The translations under genes were made by a program, and so were the position numbers. The notes below the pieces were generated by a model, which saw only the letters and a list, made by a program, of their open reading frames with translations, made no database searches and was not told the DNA's origin. This document shows, one piece after another, positions 15,676-23,279 of a stretch of 64,000 bases of DNA (position 1 is the first letter of the stretch; every line of letters begins with the position of its first letter). The stretch is from Bacillus haynesii. GTDB taxonomy: Bacteria > Bacillota > Bacilli > Bacillales > Bacillaceae. The stretch is from NCBI RefSeq assembly GCF_001969855.1, contig NZ_MRBL01000020.1, forward strand, positions 78,305 to 142,304. Reading direction: 5' to 3'.

Positions 15676-16686
15676 TCATTTTACTTTTTTAGCTTTCGCA
15701 CGAATTTCCCTATAGTATTTTCCGATCAATTCTTTTTTGGCAAACTCATCATGAAGCGGGCTTACCGCTTCCCGGAATGGAGTCTTGTCTGGTTTGTGGA
15801 ACTTCACTCCCATTTCCTTTGCTTTCTTAACCGCATTTTCAGTTTCTTCAGCCCAAACGATTTTGTGATACTCAGTAGATTCTTTCGCCGCTTCGATCAC
15901 CGCATGCTGCTGCTCTTCGCTTAATTGATCCTTTTTGTCCAAATTCATGATTAAAATATCCGGCACGATCGCATGTTCTGAGTATGAATATTCTTTTGCC
16001 ACTTCCCCGTGATTGCTGCTTGTTAAAGCCATTTCGTTGTTTTCGGTGCCATCGATTACACTTGACTGCAATGCTGTATATACTTCTCCATAAGCCATCG
16101 GAGTAGGTGCTCCACCCATGAGTTCCACCATTCGAATCGCTGTAGCACTCGGCTGCACCCGAATTTTTAAACCTTTAAGGTCATTTGGGTGCATAATCGG
16201 TTTGTTCTTTGTGTAAAAGTTCCGTGAACCGGCATCATAGTAGGTTAATCCAATAAACCCTATGTTTTTCGTTGTATCATACATTTCTTTTGCAATATCA
16301 CTGTCCATGGCTTCATAGAAATGATGTTTGCTGTCAAATAAATAAGGCAGGCTGAAAATGGAGTAGACCTCTGAAAAACTTTCTAAAGCGCTCGCACTTA
16401 CTTTAGCCAGATCGACAGCTCCGGTTTGTGTCAATTCAATCACTTCACGCTCTGAACCGAGCTGAGCATTTGGATACAATTGCACTTTAACGGTGCCATT
16501 GGTTTTCTTTTCTACATCTTTTGAAAATTTGAGTAAAGACTTGTGGACGGGGTGCTCCTCATTATGGTTGTGAGCAAGCCGTAACGTTACGGTTTTATCG
16601 GTGCCTATTACATCGCTGCTTTTACATCCCGTAAGCATCCCAAAGATTAAAGCGCATACAAAAAACACGAATAGCATTTTTCTCAT
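15676..16686 (-). CDS. TRAP transporter substrate-binding lipoprotein (DctP-like)
   Basis: The 336-residue protein has a lipoprotein signal peptide ending in LTGC (Cys near residue 21), as expected for a Gram-positive solute receptor. DctP features include LRLAHNHNEEHPVHKSL, LYPNAQLGSEREVIELTQTG, LKGLKIRVQPSA (the conserved Arg that binds the substrate carboxylate) and GTENNEMAL. AAGGAGG precedes the ATG. It is the first gene of the operon. A cre site and three operators for the divergent LacI-type regulator lie upstream, so it is probably induced by its sugar and repressed by glucose. Confidence 0.92.
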   Translation of the reverse strand: MRKMLFVFFVCALIFGMLTGCKSSDVIGTDKTVTLRLAHNHNEEHPVHKSLLKFSKDVEKKTNGTVKVQLYPNAQLGSEREVIELTQTGAVDLAKVSASALESFSEVYSIFSLPYLFDSKHHFYEAMDSDIAKEMYDTTKNIGFIGLTYYDAGSRNFYTKNKPIMHPNDLKGLKIRVQPSATAIRMVELMGGAPTPMAYGEVYTALQSSVIDGTENNEMALTSSNHGEVAKEYSYSEHAIVPDILIMNLDKKDQLSEEQQHAVIEAAKESTEYHKIVWAEETENAVKKAKEMGVKFHKPDKTPFREAVSPLHDEFAKKELIGKYYREIRAKAKKVK

Positions 16687-16772
16687 GAACTACCCTCCTT
16701 GAATCTCATGGCCGTTGCTTTCTAAGCAATGATTGATTGCGATTCATGTTTTCTTTCATTGTCATATTTTTT

Positions 16773-16786
16773 TGATAACGTTTACA
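16773..16786. promoter_or_regulatory. CcpA cre site of the hexuronate operon
   Basis: TGATAACGTTTACA matches the cre consensus TGWNANCGNTNWCA at every position. It lies about 87 bases upstream of the dctP start codon, between the divergent operon and its regulator. Confidence 0.8.
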
Positions 16787-16952
16787 ATTTCGCTCAAATA
16801 GTGAACGAATAAGTAAAATTATTGCATTGTATATTTCGGTTTATCCCCTGAATCCCGTTTCCGATGTTGTTCAGTAACAATTTGTGTAATATTTTAGTGG
16901 TGCAAGACATTAGATGATCGTCTTTCTCACACTTCCCCTCCTTTACGGTAAG

Positions 16953-16970
16953 TTTAACAACGTTGTTAAA
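16953..16970. promoter_or_regulatory. LacI-type operator 1
   Basis: TTTAACAACGTTGTTAAA is an 18-base perfect palindrome with the central CG typical of LacI-family operators. The core AACAACGTTGTT occurs three times in this intergenic region. Confidence 0.8.
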
Positions 16971-17003
16971 AATAAACGTTGCTTCATCATCCGAAAAACC
17001 CCT

Positions 17004-17019
17004 ATAACAACGTTGTTAT
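17004..17019. promoter_or_regulatory. LacI-type operator 2
   Basis: ATAACAACGTTGTTAT, a perfect palindrome with the same core AACAACGTTGTT, 50 bases centre to centre from operator 1. Confidence 0.8.
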
Positions 17020-17067
17020 TTTATTCGGAAGATGTATATGATTGTTATTTTATAATGTATCATTTAT

Positions 17068-17085
17068 AATAACAACGTTGTTATT
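17068..17085. promoter_or_regulatory. LacI-type operator 3
   Basis: AATAACAACGTTGTTATT, a perfect palindrome with the same core, 65 bases from operator 2 and about 70 bases upstream of the regulator start codon. It is placed to mediate autoregulation. Confidence 0.8.
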
Positions 17086-17152
17086 TATTATCATAAAATC
17101 ATTTTCGAAAATTTGCAATATTATATTTTTAAGGATTTTTTGGAGGTCCAAA

Positions 17153-18163
17153 ATGACTGTAACCATTAAAGACATCGCCCACGCTTCCGGAGTAAGCTAT
17201 TCAACAGTCTCAAAGGCTTTAAGAAACAGCCCTCTTGTAAAACCGGATACAAAGAAAAAGGTCTTGCAAGTTGCCGAACAATTAGGGTATACTCCGAATT
17301 TTGCAGCGAGAAGCTTGGCATCTAAAAAAAGTCAAACGATCGGTCTTGTCTGGCCTACAATTGAAAGAATCGCTTTATCGGCACTTGTTACAAAAATAAA
17401 TGAAGTGGTCGAAAAGAACAGCTATTCAATGATTTTATCCGTTAACAGAGCTAAAGAGGCAGTAGAATTGTTCAAGAGCTTTCGCGTGGATGGAATCATG
17501 ATTTTTGAAGAAGGCGGCGAAACTCAGCTTAGTGATGATGCTGGATTAACGATTCCTATCTTATCTTACGGAGTGTCAGGTGAACATACACATCCTATTA
17601 TCGATGTCAATCATAAAAAAGCAATTTACAAAGCCGTTGCGTATCTGTATCAACTTGGCCACAAAAACATTAGCTACGTCGGCGACCTTTCCCCTGCCGA
17701 TAAGCGTCAGATTGAAAAAAGCAAAGGGTTTGAAGAGGTTATGATGGAAGCCGGTTTAAAGTTAAGTCGAAACAGTATTTTAAATACTAATGGGTTAAGC
17801 TGGTATAACGGTTACACCGCTGCGAAAAAACTGTTACAACAAACCTCAAAACCTACAGCTATTATTAGCGGAAGCTACGATATCAGTGTAGGGATTTTAC
17901 GAGCCGTAAAGGAACAACAGCTCAGCATACCAGAAGACCTATCTTTAATTTCTTATGATAATATTCCTCAAATGGCAAGCCTTGAAACCCCGCTGACGAG
18001 CGTAGGGGTTCCAATCGATCAATTGGCTCACAAAATGGTCGATTCTCTACTGTCTCTTATTCGTGAGCCGGGCTTAATACCATTAACTCAAAAAATGGAC
18101 CCTGAATTAAACGTCAGAATGTCATGCGCTTCTCCAGCAGTTTTAGGCAAAGAAAACAAATAA
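17153..18163 (+). CDS. LacI-family transcriptional regulator of the hexuronate cluster
   Basis: The 336-residue regulator begins at the ATG at 17153, with GGAGGT six bases upstream. The frame is open further upstream, but through operator DNA. The N-terminal LacI helix-turn-helix (VTIKDIAHASGVSYSTVSKA, then the hinge YTPNFAARSLASKKS) is followed by a periplasmic-binding-protein-like effector domain (IGLVWPTIERI; GVSGEHTHPIIDVNH; AIISGSYDISVGILRA; LTSVGVPIDQLAHKMVD). It diverges from the TRAP-GH31-uxuAB operon and three identical palindromes lie between them, so local control by an imported sugar or pathway intermediate is very likely. It is functionally comparable to ExuR/UxuR-type regulators. 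Confidence 0.88.
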   Translation: MTVTIKDIAHASGVSYSTVSKALRNSPLVKPDTKKKVLQVAEQLGYTPNFAARSLASKKSQTIGLVWPTIERIALSALVTKINEVVEKNSYSMILSVNRAKEAVELFKSFRVDGIMIFEEGGETQLSDDAGLTIPILSYGVSGEHTHPIIDVNHKKAIYKAVAYLYQLGHKNISYVGDLSPADKRQIEKSKGFEEVMMEAGLKLSRNSILNTNGLSWYNGYTAAKKLLQQTSKPTAIISGSYDISVGILRAVKEQQLSIPEDLSLISYDNIPQMASLETPLTSVGVPIDQLAHKMVDSLLSLIREPGLIPLTQKMDPELNVRMSCASPAVLGKENK

Positions 18164-18204
18164 CATTTAGTACGAGTTTTTCAGGTCATCTTTTCTTTTT
18201 AAAG

Positions 18205-18234
18205 TGAAAAATCCCCGGCTTGGGGGTTTTTTAG
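18205..18234 (+). terminator. terminator of the LacI-type regulator gene
   Basis: AATCCCC, GGCTT loop and GGGGGTT form a stem followed by TTTTAG, about 45 bases after the stop. No gene is seen from here to 18401. Confidence 0.75.
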
Positions 18235-18365
18235 TGTTCGCCGGGAATCCCTTGGTACTCATTCAGCCGCTGGCAATAGATTTTACAGAATTTCTCGGTA
18301 CATTGATTTCTGAATTTTTACATGAACGGCCGCATGCCTTTTGGTACGTTCTTTCACTTTATAAT

Positions 18366-18403
18366 AAATACAAAGCTCAGGTAAATACCTGAGCTTTGTA
18401 TTT
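18366..18403 (-). terminator. perfect hairpin at the end of the ars operon
   Basis: AAATACAAAGCTCAGGTA and TACCTGAGCTTTGTATTT form an 18-pair perfect stem with a two-base loop. It overlaps the arsC stop codon. On the minus strand it is followed by ATTATAAAG, so it may work as a terminator or an mRNA 3'-end stabiliser. Confidence 0.65.
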
Positions 18404-18821
18404 ATTCGCCTGTCTCCGCAAATCGCTTAATCCGCTCTCCAATTTCATTGCGTACGCGCTGAAAGAATGCCCATTTCTCTTCTTCTGTCCCTTCTGCTTT
18501 GGCGGGATCGTCAAAACCCCAATGCTCGCGCTTGACGTGCGGCGGTGTCATCGGGCATTTATCAGCCGCGTCCCCGCACAGCGTAATGACGAGGTCTGCG
18601 TTGTGTAAGATATCGGGATCAATGATATCGGACGTCTGCTCAGAAATATCGATGCCTGCTTCTCGCATGGCTTTGACCGCGTTCGGGTTTAAACCGTGCG
18701 CTTCAATCCCTGCACTGTAGACGTTCCACTCGTCTCCGAGGTGTTTCTTCGCCCAGCCTTCAGCCATTTGGCTGCGGCAGGAGTTGCCTGTGCATAAAAA
18801 ATAGATCGTCTTTTTTGACAT
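18402..18821 (-). CDS. arsC: arsenate reductase, thioredoxin-coupled
   Basis: This 139-residue protein reduces arsenate to arsenite in the cytoplasm. It has the low-molecular-weight phosphatase fold with the P-loop CTGNSCRS (Cys10 nucleophile, Cys15). Cys82 and Cys89 ([10 protein letters not shown]) form the disulfide relay of the thioredoxin-dependent ArsC type. AGGAGA precedes the ATG. It is the third gene of arsR-arsB-arsC and provides substrate for the ArsB efflux protein. The length is usual for the family. Confidence 0.95.
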   Translation of the reverse strand: MSKKTIYFLCTGNSCRSQMAEGWAKKHLGDEWNVYSAGIEAHGLNPNAVKAMREAGIDISEQTSDIIDPDILHNADLVITLCGDAADKCPMTPPHVKREHWGFDDPAKAEGTEEEKWAFFQRVRNEIGERIKRFAETGE

Positions 18822-18843
18822 TGGTCATCGTCTCCTATCATGT

Positions 18844-20139
18844 TTAGTGGATAATCAGCAGCCACACATAAAGTCCGGCAAGCGTGATGAACAGGGTTGG
18901 AATGGTCAAAATGACACCTGTTTTAAAATAGGTTCCCCAAGAAATCTTTACGCCTTTCAGTGAAAGGACGTGAAGCCACAAAAGCGTCGCCAGGGAGCCG
19001 ATCGGCGTGATTTTCGGACCGAGATCAGAGCCGATGACATTGGCGTAAATCAGCGCTTCTCTGAGAATCCCGTGTGTGTCGGTATTCTGAATCGCAAGCG
19101 CATCAATCATCACTGTCGGCATATTGTTCATCAATGAAGACAGGATGGCTGCGATAAAGCCCATTCCGATTGTTCCGGCAAACAGCCCTTGATCACTGAC
19201 GGTCTGGATGACCTGTGAGAGAACATCTGTTAAGCCGGCATTTCTTAAACCGTATACGACGACATACATCCCGATTGAGAAAAAAACGATCGCCCAAGGC
19301 GCTCCCTTCAGCACTTTCTTCGTTTGTACCGCGGGGCTGTTTTTCGCTGTAATTAAGAAAATGACGGCGATCACGCCTGCGATGATCGAGACGGGGATCG
19401 AGAACAGTTCGCTGATAAAGTATCCGGCCAACAAAACGGCTAATATGAGCCATGACAGGCGGAATATTTTCCTGTCTTTAATCGCTTCCGCCGGCTGTTT
19501 TACATTTGTCATGTCATAATGCCGCGGAATGCTTTTTTTGAAAAACAGAAAAAGCACGATAATGCTTGCAATGAGGGAAAACAGGTTAGGAACTATCATT
19601 CTTGTTGCATATTCGATAAATCCGATGTTGAAAAAGTCTGCTGAGACAATATTGACAAGGTTGCTGACAACAAGCGGCAGCGATGTTGTATCCGCGATAA
19701 ATCCGCTTGCGATAATAAAAGGAAAAACGAGCTTTTCTTGAAAATGTAACGCGCGTACCATGGCAAGCACAATCGGCGTCAAAATTAAAGCAGCTCCGTC
19801 ATTGGCAAACAGCGCGGCTACTATGGCTCCCAGCAGGGAGACATAGACGAACATCCGAATGCCGTTTCCTTTCGCTGCCTTGGCCATGTGCAGGGCGGCC
19901 CACTCGAAAAATCCGATTTCATCAAGAATCAGGGAGATGATGATGATCGCGACAAAAGCCAAAGTCGCATTCCATACGATTCCCGTCACATCTAATACAT
20001 CCTGAAAATTGACGACCCCGGCAATTAAAGCCAGCACCGCACCTCCGCAGGCCGACCAGCCGATGGATAGATTTTTCGGCTGCCAAATCACGAGCGTGAG
20101 GGTCAGCAGAAAAATCAAAATCGCTAAGACTGTCGTCAT
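18844..20139 (-). CDS. arsB: arsenite efflux permease
   Basis: A 431-residue membrane protein with about 12 helices in the ArsB/NhaD fold that exports arsenite. Landmarks include [24 protein letters not shown] (about residues 70-93), [16 protein letters not shown] and a [19 protein letters not shown] re-entrant segment. AAGGAGG lies nine bases before the ATG at 20139; the frame extends 13 codons upstream without a better start. It follows arsR, separated by a 122-base gap that contains a second ArsR-type inverted repeat, and is followed by arsC. Confidence 0.93.
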   Translation of the reverse strand: MTTVLAILIFLLTLTLVIWQPKNLSIGWSACGGAVLALIAGVVNFQDVLDVTGIVWNATLAFVAIIIISLILDEIGFFEWAALHMAKAAKGNGIRMFVYVSLLGAIVAALFANDGAALILTPIVLAMVRALHFQEKLVFPFIIASGFIADTTSLPLVVSNLVNIVSADFFNIGFIEYATRMIVPNLFSLIASIIVLFLFFKKSIPRHYDMTNVKQPAEAIKDRKIFRLSWLILAVLLAGYFISELFSIPVSIIAGVIAVIFLITAKNSPAVQTKKVLKGAPWAIVFFSIGMYVVVYGLRNAGLTDVLSQVIQTVSDQGLFAGTIGMGFIAAILSSLMNNMPTVMIDALAIQNTDTHGILREALIYANVIGSDLGPKITPIGSLATLLWLHVLSLKGVKISWGTYFKTGVILTIPTLFITLAGLYVWLLIIH

Positions 20140-20195
20140 CGCGTGTACGCCTCCTTCATAGGTTTCCTCTCCGGACACATCTTATAATAAAATCA

Positions 20196-20219
20196 TTATA
20201 TAAGTCAATGCTTATATAA
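20196..20219. promoter_or_regulatory. ArsR-type operator between arsR and arsB
   Basis: TTATATAAG, TCAATG, CTTATATAA is a perfect inverted repeat. Read as TTATATAA-N8-TTATATAA it has the same half-sites and spacing as the repeat upstream of arsR, suggesting a second repressor-binding site or internal promoter before arsB. Confidence 0.65.
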
Positions 20220-20261
20220 AAACTGAAATGAAAAAGAGGGAACCGTCCTCCCTCTGCTTTC

Positions 20262-20609
20262 TTATTGGCACGAAACGGGTCTTTCTTTTCTTTTAACGGT
20301 TTGAAGAACCTCATCGTGTTCATCGATCTGATTGAGAATGGCAAGGACCAATTCGCGCTCCGGAAAGTCGTCATGAAGCGAATAAAAACGCCATTGCTCC
20401 CTTCTTTCTTCCTTGATCATATTTGCACTTTTCAGCTTTCGCAAATGCTGGCTGATTGCGGGCTGGCTTGTTTCAAACATATCGACAAACTGGCAGACGC
20501 AATATGGTTTCTCCTGGAGCAGCCTCAGAATCAAGAGCCGGGTGGAATCGCTCAATATCTTCATGCAGCTCACCGTGCTTTTCGAATCAAGCTTCGTTTG
20601 TACGGTCAT
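20262..20609 (-). CDS. arsR: ArsR-family arsenical-responsive repressor
   Basis: The 115-residue winged-helix repressor starts at the ATG at 20609, with GGAGGG seven bases upstream; the frame runs 15 codons further upstream. The metalloid-binding motif is Cys37-Val-Cys39 (PYCVCQFVDMF) in the position of the ELCVCDL motif of ArsR proteins. The recognition helix is TSQPAISQHLRKLKSA. It should repress arsRBC until arsenite or antimonite binds. It is the first gene of the operon. Confidence 0.92.
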   Translation of the reverse strand: MTVQTKLDSKSTVSCMKILSDSTRLLILRLLQEKPYCVCQFVDMFETSQPAISQHLRKLKSANMIKEERREQWRFYSLHDDFPERELVLAILNQIDEHDEVLQTVKRKERPVSCQ

Positions 20610-20656
20610 GACATTCCCTCCAATCTCAGGCGCTTTGCAGCCGGTATATTGCATCC

Positions 20657-20682
20657 ATTATATAAATGTCATTTTATATAAT
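20657..20682 (-). promoter_or_regulatory. ArsR operator/promoter of the ars operon
   Basis: TTATATAA-N8-TTATATAA (half-sites 20658-20665 and 20674-20681) lies about 50 bases upstream of arsR. It matches the repeat at 20196-20219 in half-site and spacing. The TATAAT-like bases suggest overlap with the -10 region. Confidence 0.7.
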
Positions 20683-20816
20683 CAAGCGGTGATCATCAAG
20701 GCATGGATCTTTTGACATTCGAAAAATTGAGCGGCCCTTCACTAATCAATTCACCGCTCCTTCGGCCATATGGTTATGATTCGCCTCTCCCATGAAAACG
20801 GTAGTTGCGAAATAGA

Positions 20817-21410
20817 CTAGTCATTCAATCCCTTTCCATCAAGAATTTGCTTTGTATATTTTTCAATCCTCGACTCTCGGGTTTTGGATTGTTTTGGTTT
20901 AGAAAAATACAGAATATAAGCTCTTTGCCGTCCCGGCGTCAATTCTTCAAACGCCGTTTTTAAAGCTGGGATTTCAGCGAATTTTTTTTGAAGCTCTTCT
21001 GGAATTGTATATTCTGCAGTCTTTTTAAAATCCACTTGCACACCGGCTTTTTCAACTTCAATGGCCTCATTTATATAAGCTTTCAACATGGTTTCCATTT
21101 CAGCTATTTCTTGTACGTTGGTAAATCGAATCTGCCGCGCGGCTTGTACATTCTCCGTCTGCTGGATGAGAATCCCGTTGGGGTCCTTTAACAATGCGCC
21201 TTTGTGAAACAGAAGTGCACAATATTCCTTAAATCCATGGATTAATACGATGTTTTTTTTCTCAAACGTATAACAAGGATGCTTCCACTTGAAATCTTCG
21301 TTCAGCTCACAGTCAAGAACGATTTGACGCAGCTTCTCAAACTCTTCCTTCCACTTTTCGGCTTTGTTTAAAAATTCATCAACCTTTGGATTCGTTCTGC
21401 TATTTGTCAT
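20817..21410 (-). CDS. ydeI: YdeI-like protein (YdeI/OmdA family)
   Basis: The product is about 197 residues and closely resembles B. subtilis YdeI as I remember it (NPKVDEFLNKAEKW; FKWKHPCYTF; KGALLKDPNGILIQQTENVQ). It contains a DUF1801-type domain (about 1-115) and a C-terminal bacteriocin-protection/OmdA-type segment (YTIPEELQKKFAEIPALKTAF; RQRAYILYFSKPKQSKTRES). It is cytoplasmic with no signal peptide. GAGGAG precedes the TTG-ATG start pair; the ATG at 21410 is chosen. The biochemical role is not known. It stands alone, with weak hairpin sequence downstream (about 20740-20760). Confidence 0.8.
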   Translation of the reverse strand: MTNSRTNPKVDEFLNKAEKWKEEFEKLRQIVLDCELNEDFKWKHPCYTFEKKNIVLIHGFKEYCALLFHKGALLKDPNGILIQQTENVQAARQIRFTNVQEIAEMETMLKAYINEAIEVEKAGVQVDFKKTAEYTIPEELQKKFAEIPALKTAFEELTPGRQRAYILYFSKPKQSKTRESRIEKYTKQILDGKGLND

Positions 21411-21533
21411 CAAGGAACACTCCTCTTTAAGTCATAATGTCATTTTAACCTAATCTTGCTCCGCCGACAGCTGAAATATTTTAATCGTTCCGGAGATACA
21501 ATATGCTTAGCTTAAAGAAGAGGCGGGATGATT

Positions 21534-22259
21534 ATGAAATTTGGCATCATGACGTTTAATATCCATCATGGAAAGGGAAGGGACCGGCGCGTTGATTTAG
21601 AAAGAACAGCTGGTGTGATCGCTCAAAGCGGCTGCGACATCATCGGCCTTAATGAAGTGGATCAGCATTACTCCAATAGAAGCGATTACGAAGACCAAAT
21701 CGGCCGGCTTGCAGAACAATTGAACATGCACTATGCGTACTGCCCCTCCCTTTCATTGAGTTCTGATGATTCTTCTGTGAAAAGGCAATACGGGAACGCC
21801 CTATTAACGCGTTTTCCGATTGTGAAAGAACAGCATCATTCATTTAACTTTATCAAAGGGCTTGTCGAAGGAAGGTCTCTTCTTGAGGCTGATGTCCGGA
21901 TCGGTGATCGGCTCTTTCGCGTCTTTGTTACGCATTTGAGTCTGAATCCGTGGCTTCACGGCAAGCAGACGGATTTTTTAATCGAGAGGGTTCAAGAGAG
22001 CGATGTGCCTGTGATCGTCATGGGAGACTTTAATATGAAACCTTATTCACGGGGGTGGAAAAAGATCGCGGAAAAACTAGCCGACCTGTGGGATGAAAGT
22101 CAATACGGACAGGGGTTCACCTACCCTTCCCACCGCCCGAGACGGCGCTTGGACTACATCTTTCTCAGTCCGTCTTTTCATGTGACAGCGGCTGAAGTTG
22201 CCGCCGTTGATCCGAGCGCTTCCGACCATCTGCCGCTTAAGGGCAGCGTGACATATTAA
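21534..22259 (+). CDS. endonuclease/exonuclease/phosphatase-fold protein
   Basis: The product is about 241 residues. The DNase I-like motifs are all visible: TFNIHHG (N-terminal Asn), IIGLNEVD (metal-binding Glu), FVTHLSLNP (catalytic His), VIVMGDFNMKP (Asp/Asn), LDYIFLS and ASDHLPL (final Asp-His). It is therefore likely to be an active Mg-dependent phosphodiesterase or phosphatase. The substrate (nucleic acid, sphingomyelin-like lipid or inositol phosphate) cannot be told from sequence. There is no signal peptide. GAGGCGGG lies before two in-frame ATGs (21528 and 21534); the second has better spacing. It converges with glcU. Confidence 0.85.
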   Translation: MKFGIMTFNIHHGKGRDRRVDLERTAGVIAQSGCDIIGLNEVDQHYSNRSDYEDQIGRLAEQLNMHYAYCPSLSLSSDDSSVKRQYGNALLTRFPIVKEQHHSFNFIKGLVEGRSLLEADVRIGDRLFRVFVTHLSLNPWLHGKQTDFLIERVQESDVPVIVMGDFNMKPYSRGWKKIAEKLADLWDESQYGQGFTYPSHRPRRRLDYIFLSPSFHVTAAEVAAVDPSASDHLPLKGSVTY

Positions 22260-22283
22260 AGGACGGCTTTAGAAGCCGTCCTT
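22259..22283. terminator. bidirectional hairpin between two convergent genes
   Basis: AAGGACGGCTT, TAG loop and AAGCCGTCCTT form an 11-pair perfect stem. It lies between the phosphoesterase-fold gene and glcU and can serve both. Confidence 0.7.
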
Positions 22284-23139
22284 AAGCTTTTGCAATGCCC
22301 AGCAAAACGCCGGCTGCGACAATCAGTATGATGCCGATGGCGATACCGATCAGCTGCCGCTTCGTTTTCTTTTCGCCGAGTAAAATAATGCCGCCGAGCG
22401 TTGAGATGACGATCCCCATCTGCGATAGCGAAAAGCTGGTCGCTACACCGACCCGCGGCTGGGAAATGAATAAAAACATGTTTCCCGCTGCCCAGATTAA
22501 ACCCGGAATGATGTTTTTGATGACGTAAAAATTAAACGGCTTATGCCTGAATGTCAAGATCAAGCCGCCGGCAACCATGCCGATAGCCTGAGGAAAAAGA
22601 GCCGCCCAGCCGCTGACATCGAAAAGCCGGACGACGACGACATACACGAGATAGCCGAATGTTGAAATCAGCAAAATCACGATCCCTTTTTTCATGTCGC
22701 CGGTTTTTTCCTCCGTTTTTTGGCTGCGGTCTTCCAGCGATGTCAGCACGATTCCCACGATGATAAAAATCAGCGCCAAAACGCCGAGAATGATCGAGAT
22801 TGTCGTCGCCCACTCGTGAAAAACAAGCACGCCGAACAAAGAAGTGGATACGAGCTGAAGCCCTGTCGAGATCGGCATTGTTTTAGACACGCCGATCAGA
22901 TCGATGCTTTTCAGCTGATTGGTCTGGCCGAGCGCCCAAAATAGTCCGGAGACGACGCCGACGGCAAATATACGGGGGGATAATTCAGGCTGGACGACGA
23001 AGTAGATTCCGATTGAGAAAATTAAAGCGCCGAATGTCGTACCGAGCACCTGGCTGTACGGTCCGCCCCCAAGTTTTACATTAAAGAGCACGATGCTTCC
23101 CCAGAAAACCGCTGGTAAAATCGCTAAGAAAATGTCCAT
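22282..23139 (-). CDS. glcU: glucose uptake protein (GRP/DMT family)
   Basis: This 285-residue protein has ten predicted membrane helices in two five-helix repeats (FWGSIVLFNVKLGGGPYSQ in the first, GYLVYVVVVRLFDVSGW in the second) and a polar loop (EDRSQKTEEKTGDMKK) between them. It belongs to the sugar-transporter GRP family of B. subtilis GlcU, a proton-linked glucose importer. In B. subtilis, glcU lies in an operon with glucose dehydrogenase gdh; here no gdh gene is adjacent. AAAGG precedes the ATG. Confidence 0.85.
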   Translation of the reverse strand: MDIFLAILPAVFWGSIVLFNVKLGGGPYSQVLGTTFGALIFSIGIYFVVQPELSPRIFAVGVVSGLFWALGQTNQLKSIDLIGVSKTMPISTGLQLVSTSLFGVLVFHEWATTISIILGVLALIFIIVGIVLTSLEDRSQKTEEKTGDMKKGIVILLISTFGYLVYVVVVRLFDVSGWAALFPQAIGMVAGGLILTFRHKPFNFYVIKNIIPGLIWAAGNMFLFISQPRVGVATSFSLSQMGIVISTLGGIILLGEKKTKRQLIGIAIGIILIVAAGVLLGIAKA

Positions 23140-23204
23140 TTGATTTAAACCTTTCTTTCCTTGTTTTTATCTATTAAGGTGCACGATACATGCGATTTTT
23201 AACA

Positions 23205-23240
23205 CAAAAAATCCATTTTGAACAACGTTCAAAATGGATT
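23205..23240 (-). terminator. terminator of the YngK-like gene
   Basis: On the minus strand, AATCCATTTTGAA and TTCAAAATGGATT pair around CGTTG and are followed by a TTTTT run. It lies about 40 bases after the stop at 23280. Confidence 0.8.
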
Positions 23241-23279
23241 GGTACTGTTACCGGCGGCCGTATCACAAAATATCAGTTT

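Noticed and set aside
17042..17152. 37-codon N-terminal extension of the LacI-type regulator
   Set aside because: It would pass through operator 3, and a good ribosome site marks the ATG at 17153.
20740..20800. Hairpin GAGCGG...CCGCTC after ydeI as a terminator
   Set aside because: The loop is long (about 20 bases) and no T run follows.
23221..23230. AACAACGTTC resembling the LacI operator core
   Set aside because: It is part of a terminator stem and only half the palindrome matches.
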